Shown here in pieces: positions 1 through 5,360 of a stretch of DNA of 5,360 bases. How positions within the stretch are numbered: the first letter of the stretch is position 1; each line of letters begins with the position of its first letter. The translations under genes and the position numbers were made by a program. The stretch comes from Bacteroidales bacterium. GTDB lineage: Bacteria; Bacteroidota; Bacteroidia; Bacteroidales; P3. The stretch lies in the NCBI GenBank assembly GCA_021443125.1, contig JABUUQ010000002.1:606999-612358 (forward strand). Direction: 5' to 3'. The notes under the pieces were generated by a model that saw only the letters and a list, made by a program, of their open reading frames with translations, was not told where the DNA came from and made no database searches.

Positions 1-906
1 GGCTGTCTTGCTTTGATGGATGCAGGTGTAAAGATAAGAAAACCTGTTTCAGGTATAGCTATGGGATTGATAGAGAAGGATGGAAAATGGGCTGTATTGT
101 CTGACATTCTTGGAGACGAGGATCACCTTGGAGATATGGACTTCAAAGTTACTGGAACAAGAGATGGTATCACTGCCTGCCAAATGGATATAAAATGCGA
201 AGGTCTTTCTTATGAAATTCTTACACAAGCACTTGCACAAGCAAAACGTGGCAGAGAACACATACTTAACATAATAGAAGAAACTATTCCTGTACCAAGA
301 GAGGACTACAAACCTCATGTTCCTCGTATCGTTAAATTGCAGATTCCTAAGGAATTTATCGGTGCTGTTATTGGCCCTCAAGGCAAAATCATACAAGAAT
401 TGCAGAGAGAGACAAATACAACTATTACAATAGAGGAAATGGGCGAATACGGCTCTGTTGATATTCTTTCAGCAGACAAGGAAGGATTAGATGCTGCCGT
501 TGCACGCATTCGTTCTATCGTTGCAGTTCCCGAAGTTGGCGAAGTATATGACGGAACAATCAAAAGTGTAATGCCTTATGGTGCTTTCGTTGAGTTTATG
601 CCAGGCAAGGATGGTTTGTTGCATGTAACAGAGATGGAATGGAAGCGTATAGACAATGTAGCTGATGTAATCAAGGAAGGCGACAAGGTAAGAGTTAAAC
701 TTATAGGCATAGACAAGCAAACAGGCAAGTTCAAATTGTCTCACAGAGTGCTTATTCCAAAACCAGAAGGCTATATTGAACCTATGCCAAGAACTTCAAA
801 ACCAACCGATAGACCAAACAATTCTCATAGAGAAAATCATGGTCATTCACATCATCATTCCAACAACAATGGTCTTTCTCAACGCAGAGACGACAATAGA
901 TTCTAA
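1..906 (+). CDS. pnp: Polynucleotide phosphorylase (PNPase), 3' part; 5' end lies outside the window
   Basis: PNPase degrades RNA 3'-to-5' by phosphorolysis, releasing nucleoside diphosphates, and can run in reverse to add tails. The frame is open to the left edge (GCLALMDAGV is classic PNPase sequence), so no start codon is visible; 301 codons of a protein normally about 700-750 residues remain. Counting from the first visible codon, residues 1-85 end the second RNase PH domain. They include D41, D47 and K49 in the block EDHLGDMDFK, matching E. coli catalytic residues D486, D492 and K494. A KH domain follows at about 106-175 with the GPQG loop (nt 373-384), then an S1 domain at about 180-250. 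The tail (nt 757-903) is Pro/Asn/Arg-rich with six histidines in 11 residues. It does not resemble a catalytic domain and is probably disordered. Identification is very secure from motif order; the role of the tail is unknown. Confidence 0.97.
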   Translation, partial: GCLALMDAGVKIRKPVSGIAMGLIEKDGKWAVLSDILGDEDHLGDMDFKVTGTRDGITACQMDIKCEGLSYEILTQALAQAKRGREHILNIIEETIPVPREDYKPHVPRIVKLQIPKEFIGAVIGPQGKIIQELQRETNTTITIEEMGEYGSVDILSADKEGLDAAVARIRSIVAVPEVGEVYDGTIKSVMPYGAFVEFMPGKDGLLHVTEMEWKRIDNVADVIKEGDKVRVKLIGIDKQTGKFKLSHRVLIPKPEGYIEPMPRTSKPTDRPNNSHRENHGHSHHHSNNNGLSQRRDDNRF

Positions 907-924
907 ATAATTTTTTATATAATC

Positions 925-970
925 AAAAGTGTTGGATTTTCATACGACAATGAATTTCCAACACTTTTTC
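925..970 (+). terminator. Intrinsic terminator of pnp
   Basis: A perfect 12-bp stem pairs AAAAGTGTTGGA (925-936) with TCCAACACTTTT (957-968). After a 2x2 T/T internal loop, TTCAT (939-943) pairs with ATGAA (950-954) around a 6-nt loop. The 3' arm merges into a T-rich tract. The hairpin begins 18 nt after the pnp stop codon, so it most likely ends the pnp transcript. Because the outer arm is A-rich opposite the T-rich one, it might also work in reverse, but no gene converges on it here. Confidence 0.88.
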
Positions 971-982
971 TTTTGCATTATT

Positions 983-1042
983 GTTTCAATAAAATAGAAC
1001 TTGTTTTCAAAAAATTATTCCTTGCTTTTAATTTATTGAAAC
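983..1042. repeat. 60-nt imperfect inverted repeat in the spacer between pnp and the reductase gene
   Basis: GTTTCAATAAA (983-993) is the exact reverse complement of TTTATTGAAAC (1032-1042), 11 bp. After one A/A mismatch, five more pairs (995-999 with 1026-1030, one of them G-U) extend the arms to about 17 nt around a 26-nt centre. It lies after the pnp terminator and before the next promoter and is not followed by a clean T-tract, so it is not an obvious terminator. It could be an operator, a structured small RNA or chance pairing in AT-rich DNA. The rest of this spacer (907-1105) holds only the terminator and the promoter listed separately. Confidence 0.45.
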
Positions 1043-1063
1043 TTACTTTTAATTTTATGTCTC

Positions 1064-1091
1064 TTTGTTTGTAGAATTTATTATAATTTTG
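1064..1091 (+). promoter_or_regulatory. Bacteroidota-type promoter of the reductase gene
   Basis: TAATTTTG at 1084-1091 matches the -7 consensus TAnnTTTG and is followed by CA. A TTTG at 1064-1067 could be the -33 box, though the 16-nt gap is shorter than the roughly 20 nt usual in this phylum; another TTTG at 1068-1071 is closer still. Transcription would start around 1095-1100, leaving only a very short leader before the ATG at 1106. There is no Shine-Dalgarno sequence, as is normal for Bacteroidota. Confidence 0.55.
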
Positions 1092-1105
1092 CAAAAAATT
1101 TTATT

Positions 1106-1645
1106 ATGAACATAGCAATTCTTTTAGGTAGTCCTCGTAAGGATGGCAATACTGCAAAGTTAGTGGAAGCCTTCAAAAATGGTGCATCCAAGAATAATAA
1201 TGTTGAGATTATAGCCGTATCTGATTATAATGTAGGTGCGTGTAAAGGATGTAACTTTTGTTTTCAAAGCAACGAAAATCTATGCGTTCAGAACGACGAT
1301 ATGCAACAGATATATGCAAAACTTAAGAAAGCAGATATGCTGGTTATTGCTTCTCCTGTGTATTTTTATAGCATTAATTCCCAACTTAAAACAATAATTG
1401 ACCGACTTCACAATCCTATTCGCGATAGTTTCAATATCAAACACTTGGCTCTTTTGGTTGTTGGTGCATCTTCTTCTATTCCAGACTTGTTTGCCGCCAT
1501 TGAAAAGCAATATGAACTTTGCCTAAACTTCTTTCACCTGAACGATGCAGGCAGAATACTTGTTAGAGGTATGAAAACAAAAGACGCCATACTTGAAACC
1601 GATGCACTGAACAAAGCATTTGAACTTGGAGAGTCTATAAAATAG
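1106..1645 (+). CDS. Flavodoxin-family NAD(P)H-dependent FMN reductase-like / iron-sulfur flavoprotein-like oxidoreductase
   Basis: This 179-residue cytoplasmic protein has the flavodoxin-like fold of the NADPH-dependent FMN reductase superfamily. Visible are the N-terminal strand MNIAILLGSP, the FMN-phosphate loop GSPRKDGNT (residues 8-16), and SPVYFYS (83-89) followed by LKTIID, the second flavin-contacting segment and its helix. Between them, C46, C49, C52 and C60 form CX2CX2CX7C. This fits the compact cysteine motif (CX2CX2CX4-7C) that holds a [4Fe-4S] cluster in archaeal iron-sulfur flavoproteins, so the protein may transfer electrons rather than simply reduce FMN. The cluster is inferred; the fold assignment is firm. 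The start at 1106 gives a complete N-terminal strand directly before the flavin loop. The gene stands alone with its own promoter-like boxes, and no redox partner is encoded nearby. Physiological substrate unknown. Confidence 0.9.
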   Translation: MNIAILLGSPRKDGNTAKLVEAFKNGASKNNNVEIIAVSDYNVGACKGCNFCFQSNENLCVQNDDMQQIYAKLKKADMLVIASPVYFYSINSQLKTIIDRLHNPIRDSFNIKHLALLVVGASSSIPDLFAAIEKQYELCLNFFHLNDAGRILVRGMKTKDAILETDALNKAFELGESIK

Positions 1646-1660
1646 CAATTTGTTTGCTTT

Positions 1661-1683
1661 GCAATAATTTTTATTGATTTTTT
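1661..1683 (+). terminator. Possible weak terminator after the reductase gene
   Basis: CAATAA (1662-1667) pairs with TTATTG (1671-1676) around a 3-nt loop and is followed by a run of six T (1678-1683). The stem is short and AT-rich, so it would be a weak terminator at best. An alternative small hairpin, TTGC/GCAA at 1654-1664, overlaps it. It is reported because it is the only hairpin-plus-T-tract after this gene. Confidence 0.3.
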
Positions 1684-1692
1684 GCCATATTC

Positions 1693-1724
1693 TTCGCTGA
1701 TTTTTGAATTTATTTATAACTTTG
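1693..1724 (+). promoter_or_regulatory. Bacteroidota-type promoter of the decarboxylase gene
   Basis: TAACTTTG at 1717-1724 fits the -7 consensus TAnnTTTG and is followed by CAAA. At the usual 20-nt distance stands TTCG (1693-1696), a one-mismatch version of the -33 TTTG; the perfect TTTG at 1703-1706 is too close to pair with this -7 box. Transcription would begin near 1730, giving a leader of about 75 nt before the ATG at 1807. I see no riboswitch-like structure in that leader. Confidence 0.55.
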
Positions 1725-1806
1725 CAAACTCAAATTCACAGAGTAATTGAATTGGATTGTAAAAAATTTAACAAAGTAACTGATTTAGATAGTTCAAAAA
1801 TTAGAA

Positions 1807-3204
1807 ATGAAAAACAAGTACATTGACCTTATTGAGCAAACTTTCGAATTTCCACAAGATGAATTCAAAGTAGAAGACAACGAACTTATTTTTGATGACA
1901 TACCTCTTATGGATATCATCAAACAATACGGCACACCTTTGAAAATCACTTATTTACCTAAAATAAGTTCTCAAATTCAAAAGGGTAAAAGATTGTTTAA
2001 TGTGGCAAGAGCAAAGGTGGATTACAAAGGTTCATACAACTATTGCTATTGCACGAAGAGTTCGCATTTTGCCTTTGTGCTTGACGAGGTTTTGAAGAAC
2101 GATGTAAATCTTGAAACTTCTTCTGCGTTCGACATAAATATAATTGAGGAACTTTATCAGCAAGAAAAGATAACCAAACAGCAATTTATAGTTTGCAATG
2201 GATTCAAAAGACCTCAATATATAGAGAATATAGCGCATTTGATAGACAATGGATGGACAAATATCATTCCTGTAATTGACAACATCGAAGAATTAGATGC
2301 TTTAGACAGCCAGATACATTCAAAATGCAATGTAGGAATTCGTATTGCCTCTGAAGAAGAACCTTTGTTTGACTTTTACACCTCACGATTGGGTATAAGA
2401 TATAATAGTATCATAGATTTCTACAAGCAAAAGTTGCAACACAACAAGAAGTTCAAACTTACAATGCTACACTTCTTTATAAATACAGGTATTAGAGACA
2501 CTGCATATTATTGGAATGAGTTGCAAAAATGTGTAAGCATATATTGCGAATTGAAAAAGATATGCCCAACACTTAATTCTTTGAACATAGGCGGTGGCTT
2601 GCCTATAAAAAATTCTTTGGGTTTTGATTACGATTACGAATACATGGCAGAAGAAATTCTTGCCCAAATAAAAGATATTTGCAACAAACAGGAGATTGAC
2701 GAACCTAACATATTTACCGAATTCGGCTCTTTTACAGTTGGAGAAGCTGGCTGTATCCTCTATTCTATCATTGACCAAAAAAGACAAAATGACAGAGAGT
2801 TATGGTATATGATAGACTCTTCATTCATAACCACACTGCCAGACACTTGGGGCATAGGTCAAAGATTTATTCTTTTGCCTATAAACAAATGGGATAATCC
2901 TTACAGACGTGTCTTCCTTGGAGGATTGACTTGCGACAGTCAAGACTATTATTCTGCCGAAACTCATTCCAATGCTATCTTCCTTCCTTCATACGAAAGC
3001 AACGATGAAGAACCTTTGTATATAGGATTTTTCCATACAGGAGCTTATCAGGAAAGTTTGGCAGGCTATGGTGGCATACAACATTGTTTGATTCCTCAGC
3101 CAAAGCATGTGATTTTGTATAAGGATGAGAATAATGAATGGGCTACAAAACTGTTTGCCAAAGAACAAAGTCATAAATCTATGCTAAAAATTTTGGGATA
3201 TTAA
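1807..3204 (+). CDS. PLP-dependent decarboxylase, alanine-racemase fold (fold type III), arginine decarboxylase-like
   Basis: The 465-residue protein belongs to the short group usually annotated as arginine decarboxylase in Bacteroidota; such an enzyme would convert arginine to agmatine, the first step of a polyamine route. K84 in YCYCTKSSHF sits where this fold's Schiff-base lysine occurs. H222 in MLHFFINTG matches the histidine that stacks on the PLP ring, and GGG (262-264) is the phosphate-binding loop. EFGS (305-308) replaces the EPGR seen in diaminopimelate and ornithine decarboxylases. CDS (376-378) carries the expected active-site cysteine, and GAYQ (412-415) is shared with SpeA-type arginine decarboxylases. 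SpeA itself is about 630-660 residues, so this is a shorter form. No signal peptide or membrane segment is visible. No other polyamine gene lies in the window, so the substrate is a family-based inference; lysine, ornithine or carboxynorspermidine remain possible. The start follows an A/T-rich leader without a Shine-Dalgarno sequence. Confidence 0.85.
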   Translation: MKNKYIDLIEQTFEFPQDEFKVEDNELIFDDIPLMDIIKQYGTPLKITYLPKISSQIQKGKRLFNVARAKVDYKGSYNYCYCTKSSHFAFVLDEVLKNDVNLETSSAFDINIIEELYQQEKITKQQFIVCNGFKRPQYIENIAHLIDNGWTNIIPVIDNIEELDALDSQIHSKCNVGIRIASEEEPLFDFYTSRLGIRYNSIIDFYKQKLQHNKKFKLTMLHFFINTGIRDTAYYWNELQKCVSIYCELKKICPTLNSLNIGGGLPIKNSLGFDYDYEYMAEEILAQIKDICNKQEIDEPNIFTEFGSFTVGEAGCILYSIIDQKRQNDRELWYMIDSSFITTLPDTWGIGQRFILLPINKWDNPYRRVFLGGLTCDSQDYYSAETHSNAIFLPSYESNDEEPLYIGFFHTGAYQESLAGYGGIQHCLIPQPKHVILYKDENNEWATKLFAKEQSHKSMLKILGY

Positions 3205-3223
3205 AATAATTTTTATATCTTTG
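3192..3223 (+). promoter_or_regulatory. Promoter of aspA, overlapping the end of the decarboxylase gene
   Basis: This is the best promoter in the window: TTTG (3192-3195), exactly 20 nt, then TATCTTTG (3216-3223) followed by CA, matching the Bacteroidota -33 TTTG and -7 TAnnTTTG boxes in both sequence and spacing. The -33 box lies inside the last codons of the decarboxylase gene, whose stop is at 3202-3204. Transcription would start near 3228-3232, leaving a leader of about 118 nt before aspA. Confidence 0.75.
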
Positions 3224-3227
3224 CATC

Positions 3228-3256
3228 GCAAAATTATAATGCAAGTTTGATTTTGC
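3228..3256 (+). repeat. Inverted repeat at the start of the aspA leader
   Basis: GCAAAAT (3228-3234) is the reverse complement of ATTTTGC (3250-3256), separated by 15 nt. If transcription starts just before it, this could form a hairpin at the very 5' end of the aspA mRNA, a position that often stabilises messages. It competes with the next hairpin for bases 3254-3256. Seven pairs in AT-rich sequence is weak evidence alone. Confidence 0.3.
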
Positions 3257-3284
3257 ATATTACTTTATGTAATTGCATATTACA
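3253..3284. promoter_or_regulatory. Phased ATTAC/GTAAT repeats in the aspA leader, possible operator or RNA switch
   Basis: TTGCATATTAC occurs twice, at 3253-3263 and 3273-3283, exactly 20 nt apart. Between them lies GTAAT, giving ATTAC-N5-GTAAT-N5-ATTAC with half-sites starting at 3259, 3269 and 3279, a 10-bp phase that puts them on the same face of the helix. In RNA the central GTAAT can pair either upstream (with TGCA pairs added, 3254-3277, nine pairs with one bulged T) or downstream (3268-3284, six pairs), so the two hairpins exclude each other. Its location just downstream of the predicted start suits a repressor site or an RNA element controlling aspA. No known regulator motif is recognised; function is inferred. 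Confidence 0.4.
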
Positions 3285-3347
3285 GTTATATAATGTATAC
3301 AATCAAATAATCAATAATTTAACAATTTTTTTAATCAATTAAGAAAC

Positions 3348-4838
3348 ATGGCAAACTGTAAAGTTAAAACAAGAAAAGAAAGCGACCTTATCGGCGAACT
3401 TGAAGTTCCAGTTGACGCTTTGTATGGTGTACAATCTCTTAGAGGTTTCAATAACTTCAAAATTTCAGGTGTTCCTATGAAACAATACCCTAACTTCATA
3501 AAGGGTTTTGCTATTTGTAAATGGGGCGCTGCTGATGCAAACTTCAAACAAAAGAAACTTACAAAAGAACAACACGATGCTATGGTTAAGGCTTGTAAGG
3601 AAATGTACGAAGGCAAGCTTGACGATAGTTTCCTATCTGATATGATTCAAGGTGGTGCTGGTACAACAGTAAACATGAACGCTAATGAAGTTATCGCTAA
3701 CAGAGCTTTACAGCTTATGGGACACAAACCAGGCGAATATGAATACTGCTCACCTAACGACCACTCAAACGCTTCTCAATCTACAAACGATGCTTATCCA
3801 ACAGGATTCCACTTTGGTTTGTACCTTGAAAGTGAAATGTTGATAGAGGCTATGGACCTTTGCATAAAGAGTTTGAAAGCTAAGGCTAAAGAATTCAAAA
3901 ACATCGTTAAAATGGGTAGAACTCAGCTTCAAGATGGTGTTCCTATGACTTTGGGACAAACATTTGGAGGTTTCGCTACTTCATTGGAAAAAGAACTGAA
4001 AGCAATCAAAGTTATAAGAGAAGAACTTCTTTGTATGAATATGGGTGCTACTGCAATAGGTACTGGTATCTGTGCTGAACCTGGATACAAAGAACTTTGT
4101 CTTGAAGCTACAAACGCTGTTGCAAAGAAATTAGGTCTTAACTGGAAAGTAACTCTTGAAAAAGACTTTATCGAAGCTACTTCTTCAACAGGCTCTCTTG
4201 TTGGTCTTTCTTCAGAACTTAAGAGAATTGCTTTGAAAGCTATAAAGATTTGCAACGACCTTCGTCTTATGGGTTCAGGTCCAAGATGTGGTTTGGCTGA
4301 ATTGCACTTGCCAGAAATGCAACCAGGTTCTTCTATCATGCCAGGAAAGGTAAATCCTGTTATTCCAGAAGTTATGAACCAATTGTGCTACAAAGTTATC
4401 GGTAACGATACAGCTGTTATGCTTGCTTCAGAAAATGCACAACTTGAACTTAATGTTATGGAACCAGTTGCTGTTTATTGCTTGTTCGAAAGCATAGACC
4501 TATTGACTAACGGCTTCAACACATTGAGAACTCTTTGTATCGATGGCATAGAAGCAGACAAGAAAAACTGCCAAGAATTCATCAACAAAGCTATAGGTAC
4601 AGTTACAGCTCTTAACCCTTACATTGGTTACAAGAACTCTACTCGTATCGCTAAGATAGCAACAAAGACAGGCAAGGGTGTTTATGAAATAGCATTGGAA
4701 AACAAAGTTCTTACAAAAGAACAACTTGACAAAATATTCAAAGCTGAAAACATGATAGAACCTGTTAAGTTGGACATCAAAGCTGACCAAGACAAAATCA
4801 AAAAGACTCTTGAAGCAATCCTTGCAAAACTTAAATAA
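3348..4838 (+). CDS. aspA: Aspartate ammonia-lyase (aspartase)
   Basis: Aspartase converts L-aspartate reversibly to fumarate and ammonia in the cytoplasm, as a homotetramer whose active sites are shared between subunits. The fumarase/aspartase signature GSSIMPGKVNP is at residues 327-337; its SS loop provides the catalytic serine, and K334 is within it. Other conserved blocks are GGAGTTVNMN (102-111), SQSTNDAYPTG (143-153) and MGRTQLQD (189-196), which bind the carboxylates. VIPEVMNQLCYKVIGND (338-354) after the signature favours aspartase over class II fumarase, which has a different sequence there. At 496 residues it is slightly longer than the 478-residue E. coli enzyme. The start is sound: conserved sequence begins near residue 12. 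Alanine is mostly GCT and asparagine mostly AAC, unlike the neighbouring decarboxylase, suggesting high expression. In an anaerobe the fumarate could feed fumarate reduction to succinate. Own promoter, long leader and terminator indicate a single-gene transcript. Confidence 0.95.
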   Translation: MANCKVKTRKESDLIGELEVPVDALYGVQSLRGFNNFKISGVPMKQYPNFIKGFAICKWGAADANFKQKKLTKEQHDAMVKACKEMYEGKLDDSFLSDMIQGGAGTTVNMNANEVIANRALQLMGHKPGEYEYCSPNDHSNASQSTNDAYPTGFHFGLYLESEMLIEAMDLCIKSLKAKAKEFKNIVKMGRTQLQDGVPMTLGQTFGGFATSLEKELKAIKVIREELLCMNMGATAIGTGICAEPGYKELCLEATNAVAKKLGLNWKVTLEKDFIEATSSTGSLVGLSSELKRIALKAIKICNDLRLMGSGPRCGLAELHLPEMQPGSSIMPGKVNPVIPEVMNQLCYKVIGNDTAVMLASENAQLELNVMEPVAVYCLFESIDLLTNGFNTLRTLCIDGIEADKKNCQEFINKAIGTVTALNPYIGYKNSTRIAKIATKTGKGVYEIALENKVLTKEQLDKIFKAENMIEPVKLDIKADQDKIKKTLEAILAKLK

Positions 4839-4858
4839 GAGTTTTATTGCTTAAATAT

Positions 4859-4892
4859 AGTTGGTGGTGGAAAGTCTGCCACCAACTTTTTT
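4859..4892 (+). terminator. Intrinsic terminator of aspA
   Basis: GTTGGTGG (4860-4867) pairs perfectly with CCACCAAC (4879-4886). An outer A-T pair (4859 with 4887) and three inner pairs (two G-U and one G-C, 4868-4870 with 4876-4878) bring the stem to about 12 pairs around a 5-nt loop. Six T follow (4887-4892). It is GC-rich against its surroundings and begins 20 nt after the aspA stop, so it is a strong terminator. Confidence 0.92.
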
Positions 4893-4896
4893 ATTT

Positions 4897-5360
4897 ATGG
4901 TTTCGTTTCTTATACCCATATATAATTACAATATCGTTGCTTTGGCACAGAACCTTTGCAAGCAGGCAGAACAATTAAGCATTGATTACGAACTGCTTGC
5001 CATAGATGATTGTTCCCCCAATGAAACGATAAAACAAGAAAACAAAGCGATAGAAAATCTACCCAACACAAGATATATATTGCTTAATACAAATTTTGGC
5101 CGTTCGAAAATCCGCAATTTTTTGGCAAATGAAGCCAAAGGTGATTGGTTGTTGTTTTTGGATTGCGACACTGAAATTATAAAAGACAACTTTGTAAAAT
5201 CCTATCTCGACAATACCGATAAAGCAGATGTGATTTGTGGAGGCATAGCATATAAAGATATAAAAGATGTTGAAAAACAATTTCTTCTGCATACCCTTTT
5301 CGGAACAAAAAGAGAGTCTCACAAAAATCATTTCATGACAGGCAATTTTTTTATCAAAAA
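4897..5360 (+). CDS. Family 2 glycosyltransferase (GT-A fold), N-terminal part; 3' end lies outside the window
   Basis: The frame stays open from the ATG at 4897 to the right edge (154 codons plus two bases). It begins MVSFLIPIYNYN, the first strand and nucleotide-binding loop of family 2 glycosyltransferases. IDDCSP (36-41) carries the aspartate that contacts the nucleotide base, GRSKIRN (68-74) is typical of a Bacteroidota subgroup, and LFLDCDTE (86-93) contains the DxD motif (D89, D91) that binds the divalent metal and sugar diphosphate. FMTGNFFIK near the edge is also usual in this subgroup. Such enzymes add sugars from nucleotide donors to polysaccharide, lipopolysaccharide or protein glycans; donor and acceptor cannot be told. 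In-frame TTG/GTG codons at 4861-4869 would place the start inside the aspA terminator and add residues unlike the family, so 4897 is preferred. No promoter of its own was found; the missing part would hold the acceptor-binding half. Confidence 0.88.
   Translation, partial: MVSFLIPIYNYNIVALAQNLCKQAEQLSIDYELLAIDDCSPNETIKQENKAIENLPNTRYILLNTNFGRSKIRNFLANEAKGDWLLFLDCDTEIIKDNFVKSYLDNTDKADVICGGIAYKDIKDVEKQFLLHTLFGTKRESHKNHFMTGNFFIK

Noticed and set aside
2467..2787. 106-codon - strand open frame within the decarboxylase gene
   Set aside because: The + strand frame shows conserved catalytic motifs throughout; the antisense translation shows no recognisable domain.
3301..3338. Three copies of AATCAA in the aspA leader
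   Set aside because: The spacing is irregular and the sequence is so A/T-rich that such short repeats are expected by chance.
3929..4339. 136-codon open frame on the - strand opposite aspA
   Set aside because: It lies wholly within a gene of certain identity, its translation resembles no family, and it is best explained by the biased codon use of aspA.
3348..4838. Class II fumarase as an alternative identity for aspA
   Set aside because: The two families share the GSSIMPGKVNP signature, but the segment after it and the MGRTQLQD block match aspartase.
4856..4863. TATAGTTG as a possible -7 box for the glycosyltransferase gene
   Set aside because: It has one mismatch to TAnnTTTG, no TTTG at about 20 nt upstream, and it overlaps the terminator stem.
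4861..4869. In-frame TTG/GTG codons as an earlier glycosyltransferase start
   Set aside because: They sit inside the terminator hairpin and would add residues before a canonical family N-terminus that already begins at the ATG.
4986..5331. Two - strand open frames (4986-5189 and 5059-5331) near the right edge
   Set aside because: The + strand frame from 4897 carries clear glycosyltransferase motifs across the same bases, so these are antisense by-products.

Overview
The window is AT-rich and all recognisable genes are on the + strand. It looks like an ordinary chromosomal segment of a Bacteroidota bacterium, most likely an anaerobe of the order Bacteroidales. Three things support this: the gene families are typical of that group, Shine-Dalgarno sequences are absent and the bases before start codons are A/T-rich, and three intergenic regions carry the Bacteroidota-type -7 box TAnnTTTG, each time followed by CA. 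I cannot name genus or species.

Layout from left to right: (1) the 3' part of pnp (polynucleotide phosphorylase), covering the end of the second RNase PH domain, the KH and S1 RNA-binding domains and a histidine-rich tail, closed by a strong intrinsic terminator; (2) a spacer with a 60-nt imperfect inverted repeat and a promoter; (3) a flavodoxin-fold NAD(P)H-dependent FMN reductase-like gene with four cysteines spaced as in iron-sulfur flavoproteins; (4) a spacer with a weak hairpin and a second promoter; (5) a 465-residue PLP-dependent decarboxylase of the alanine-racemase-fold class, in the short arginine decarboxylase-like group found in Bacteroidota; (6) a third promoter whose -33 box overlaps the end of that gene, then a leader of about 118 nt with phased ATTAC/GTAAT repeats; (7) aspA (aspartate ammonia-lyase) with a strong terminator; (8) the first 154 codons of a family 2 glycosyltransferase that runs off the right edge and starts 4 nt after the T-tract of the aspA terminator.

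The genes appear to be separate transcription units rather than one operon: pnp and aspA end in clear terminators, and the three genes from the reductase to aspA have promoter-like boxes of their own. They serve different roles: RNA turnover, redox chemistry, amino-acid decarboxylation (probably toward polyamines), release of fumarate and ammonia from aspartate, and glycan assembly. I see no mobile element, CRISPR array, tRNA, rRNA, phage gene or defence system, and nothing I would call a new biological system. The points most worth a second look are the aspA leader, the glycosyltransferase start abutting a terminator, the cysteine motif of the reductase and the uncertain substrate of the decarboxylase.
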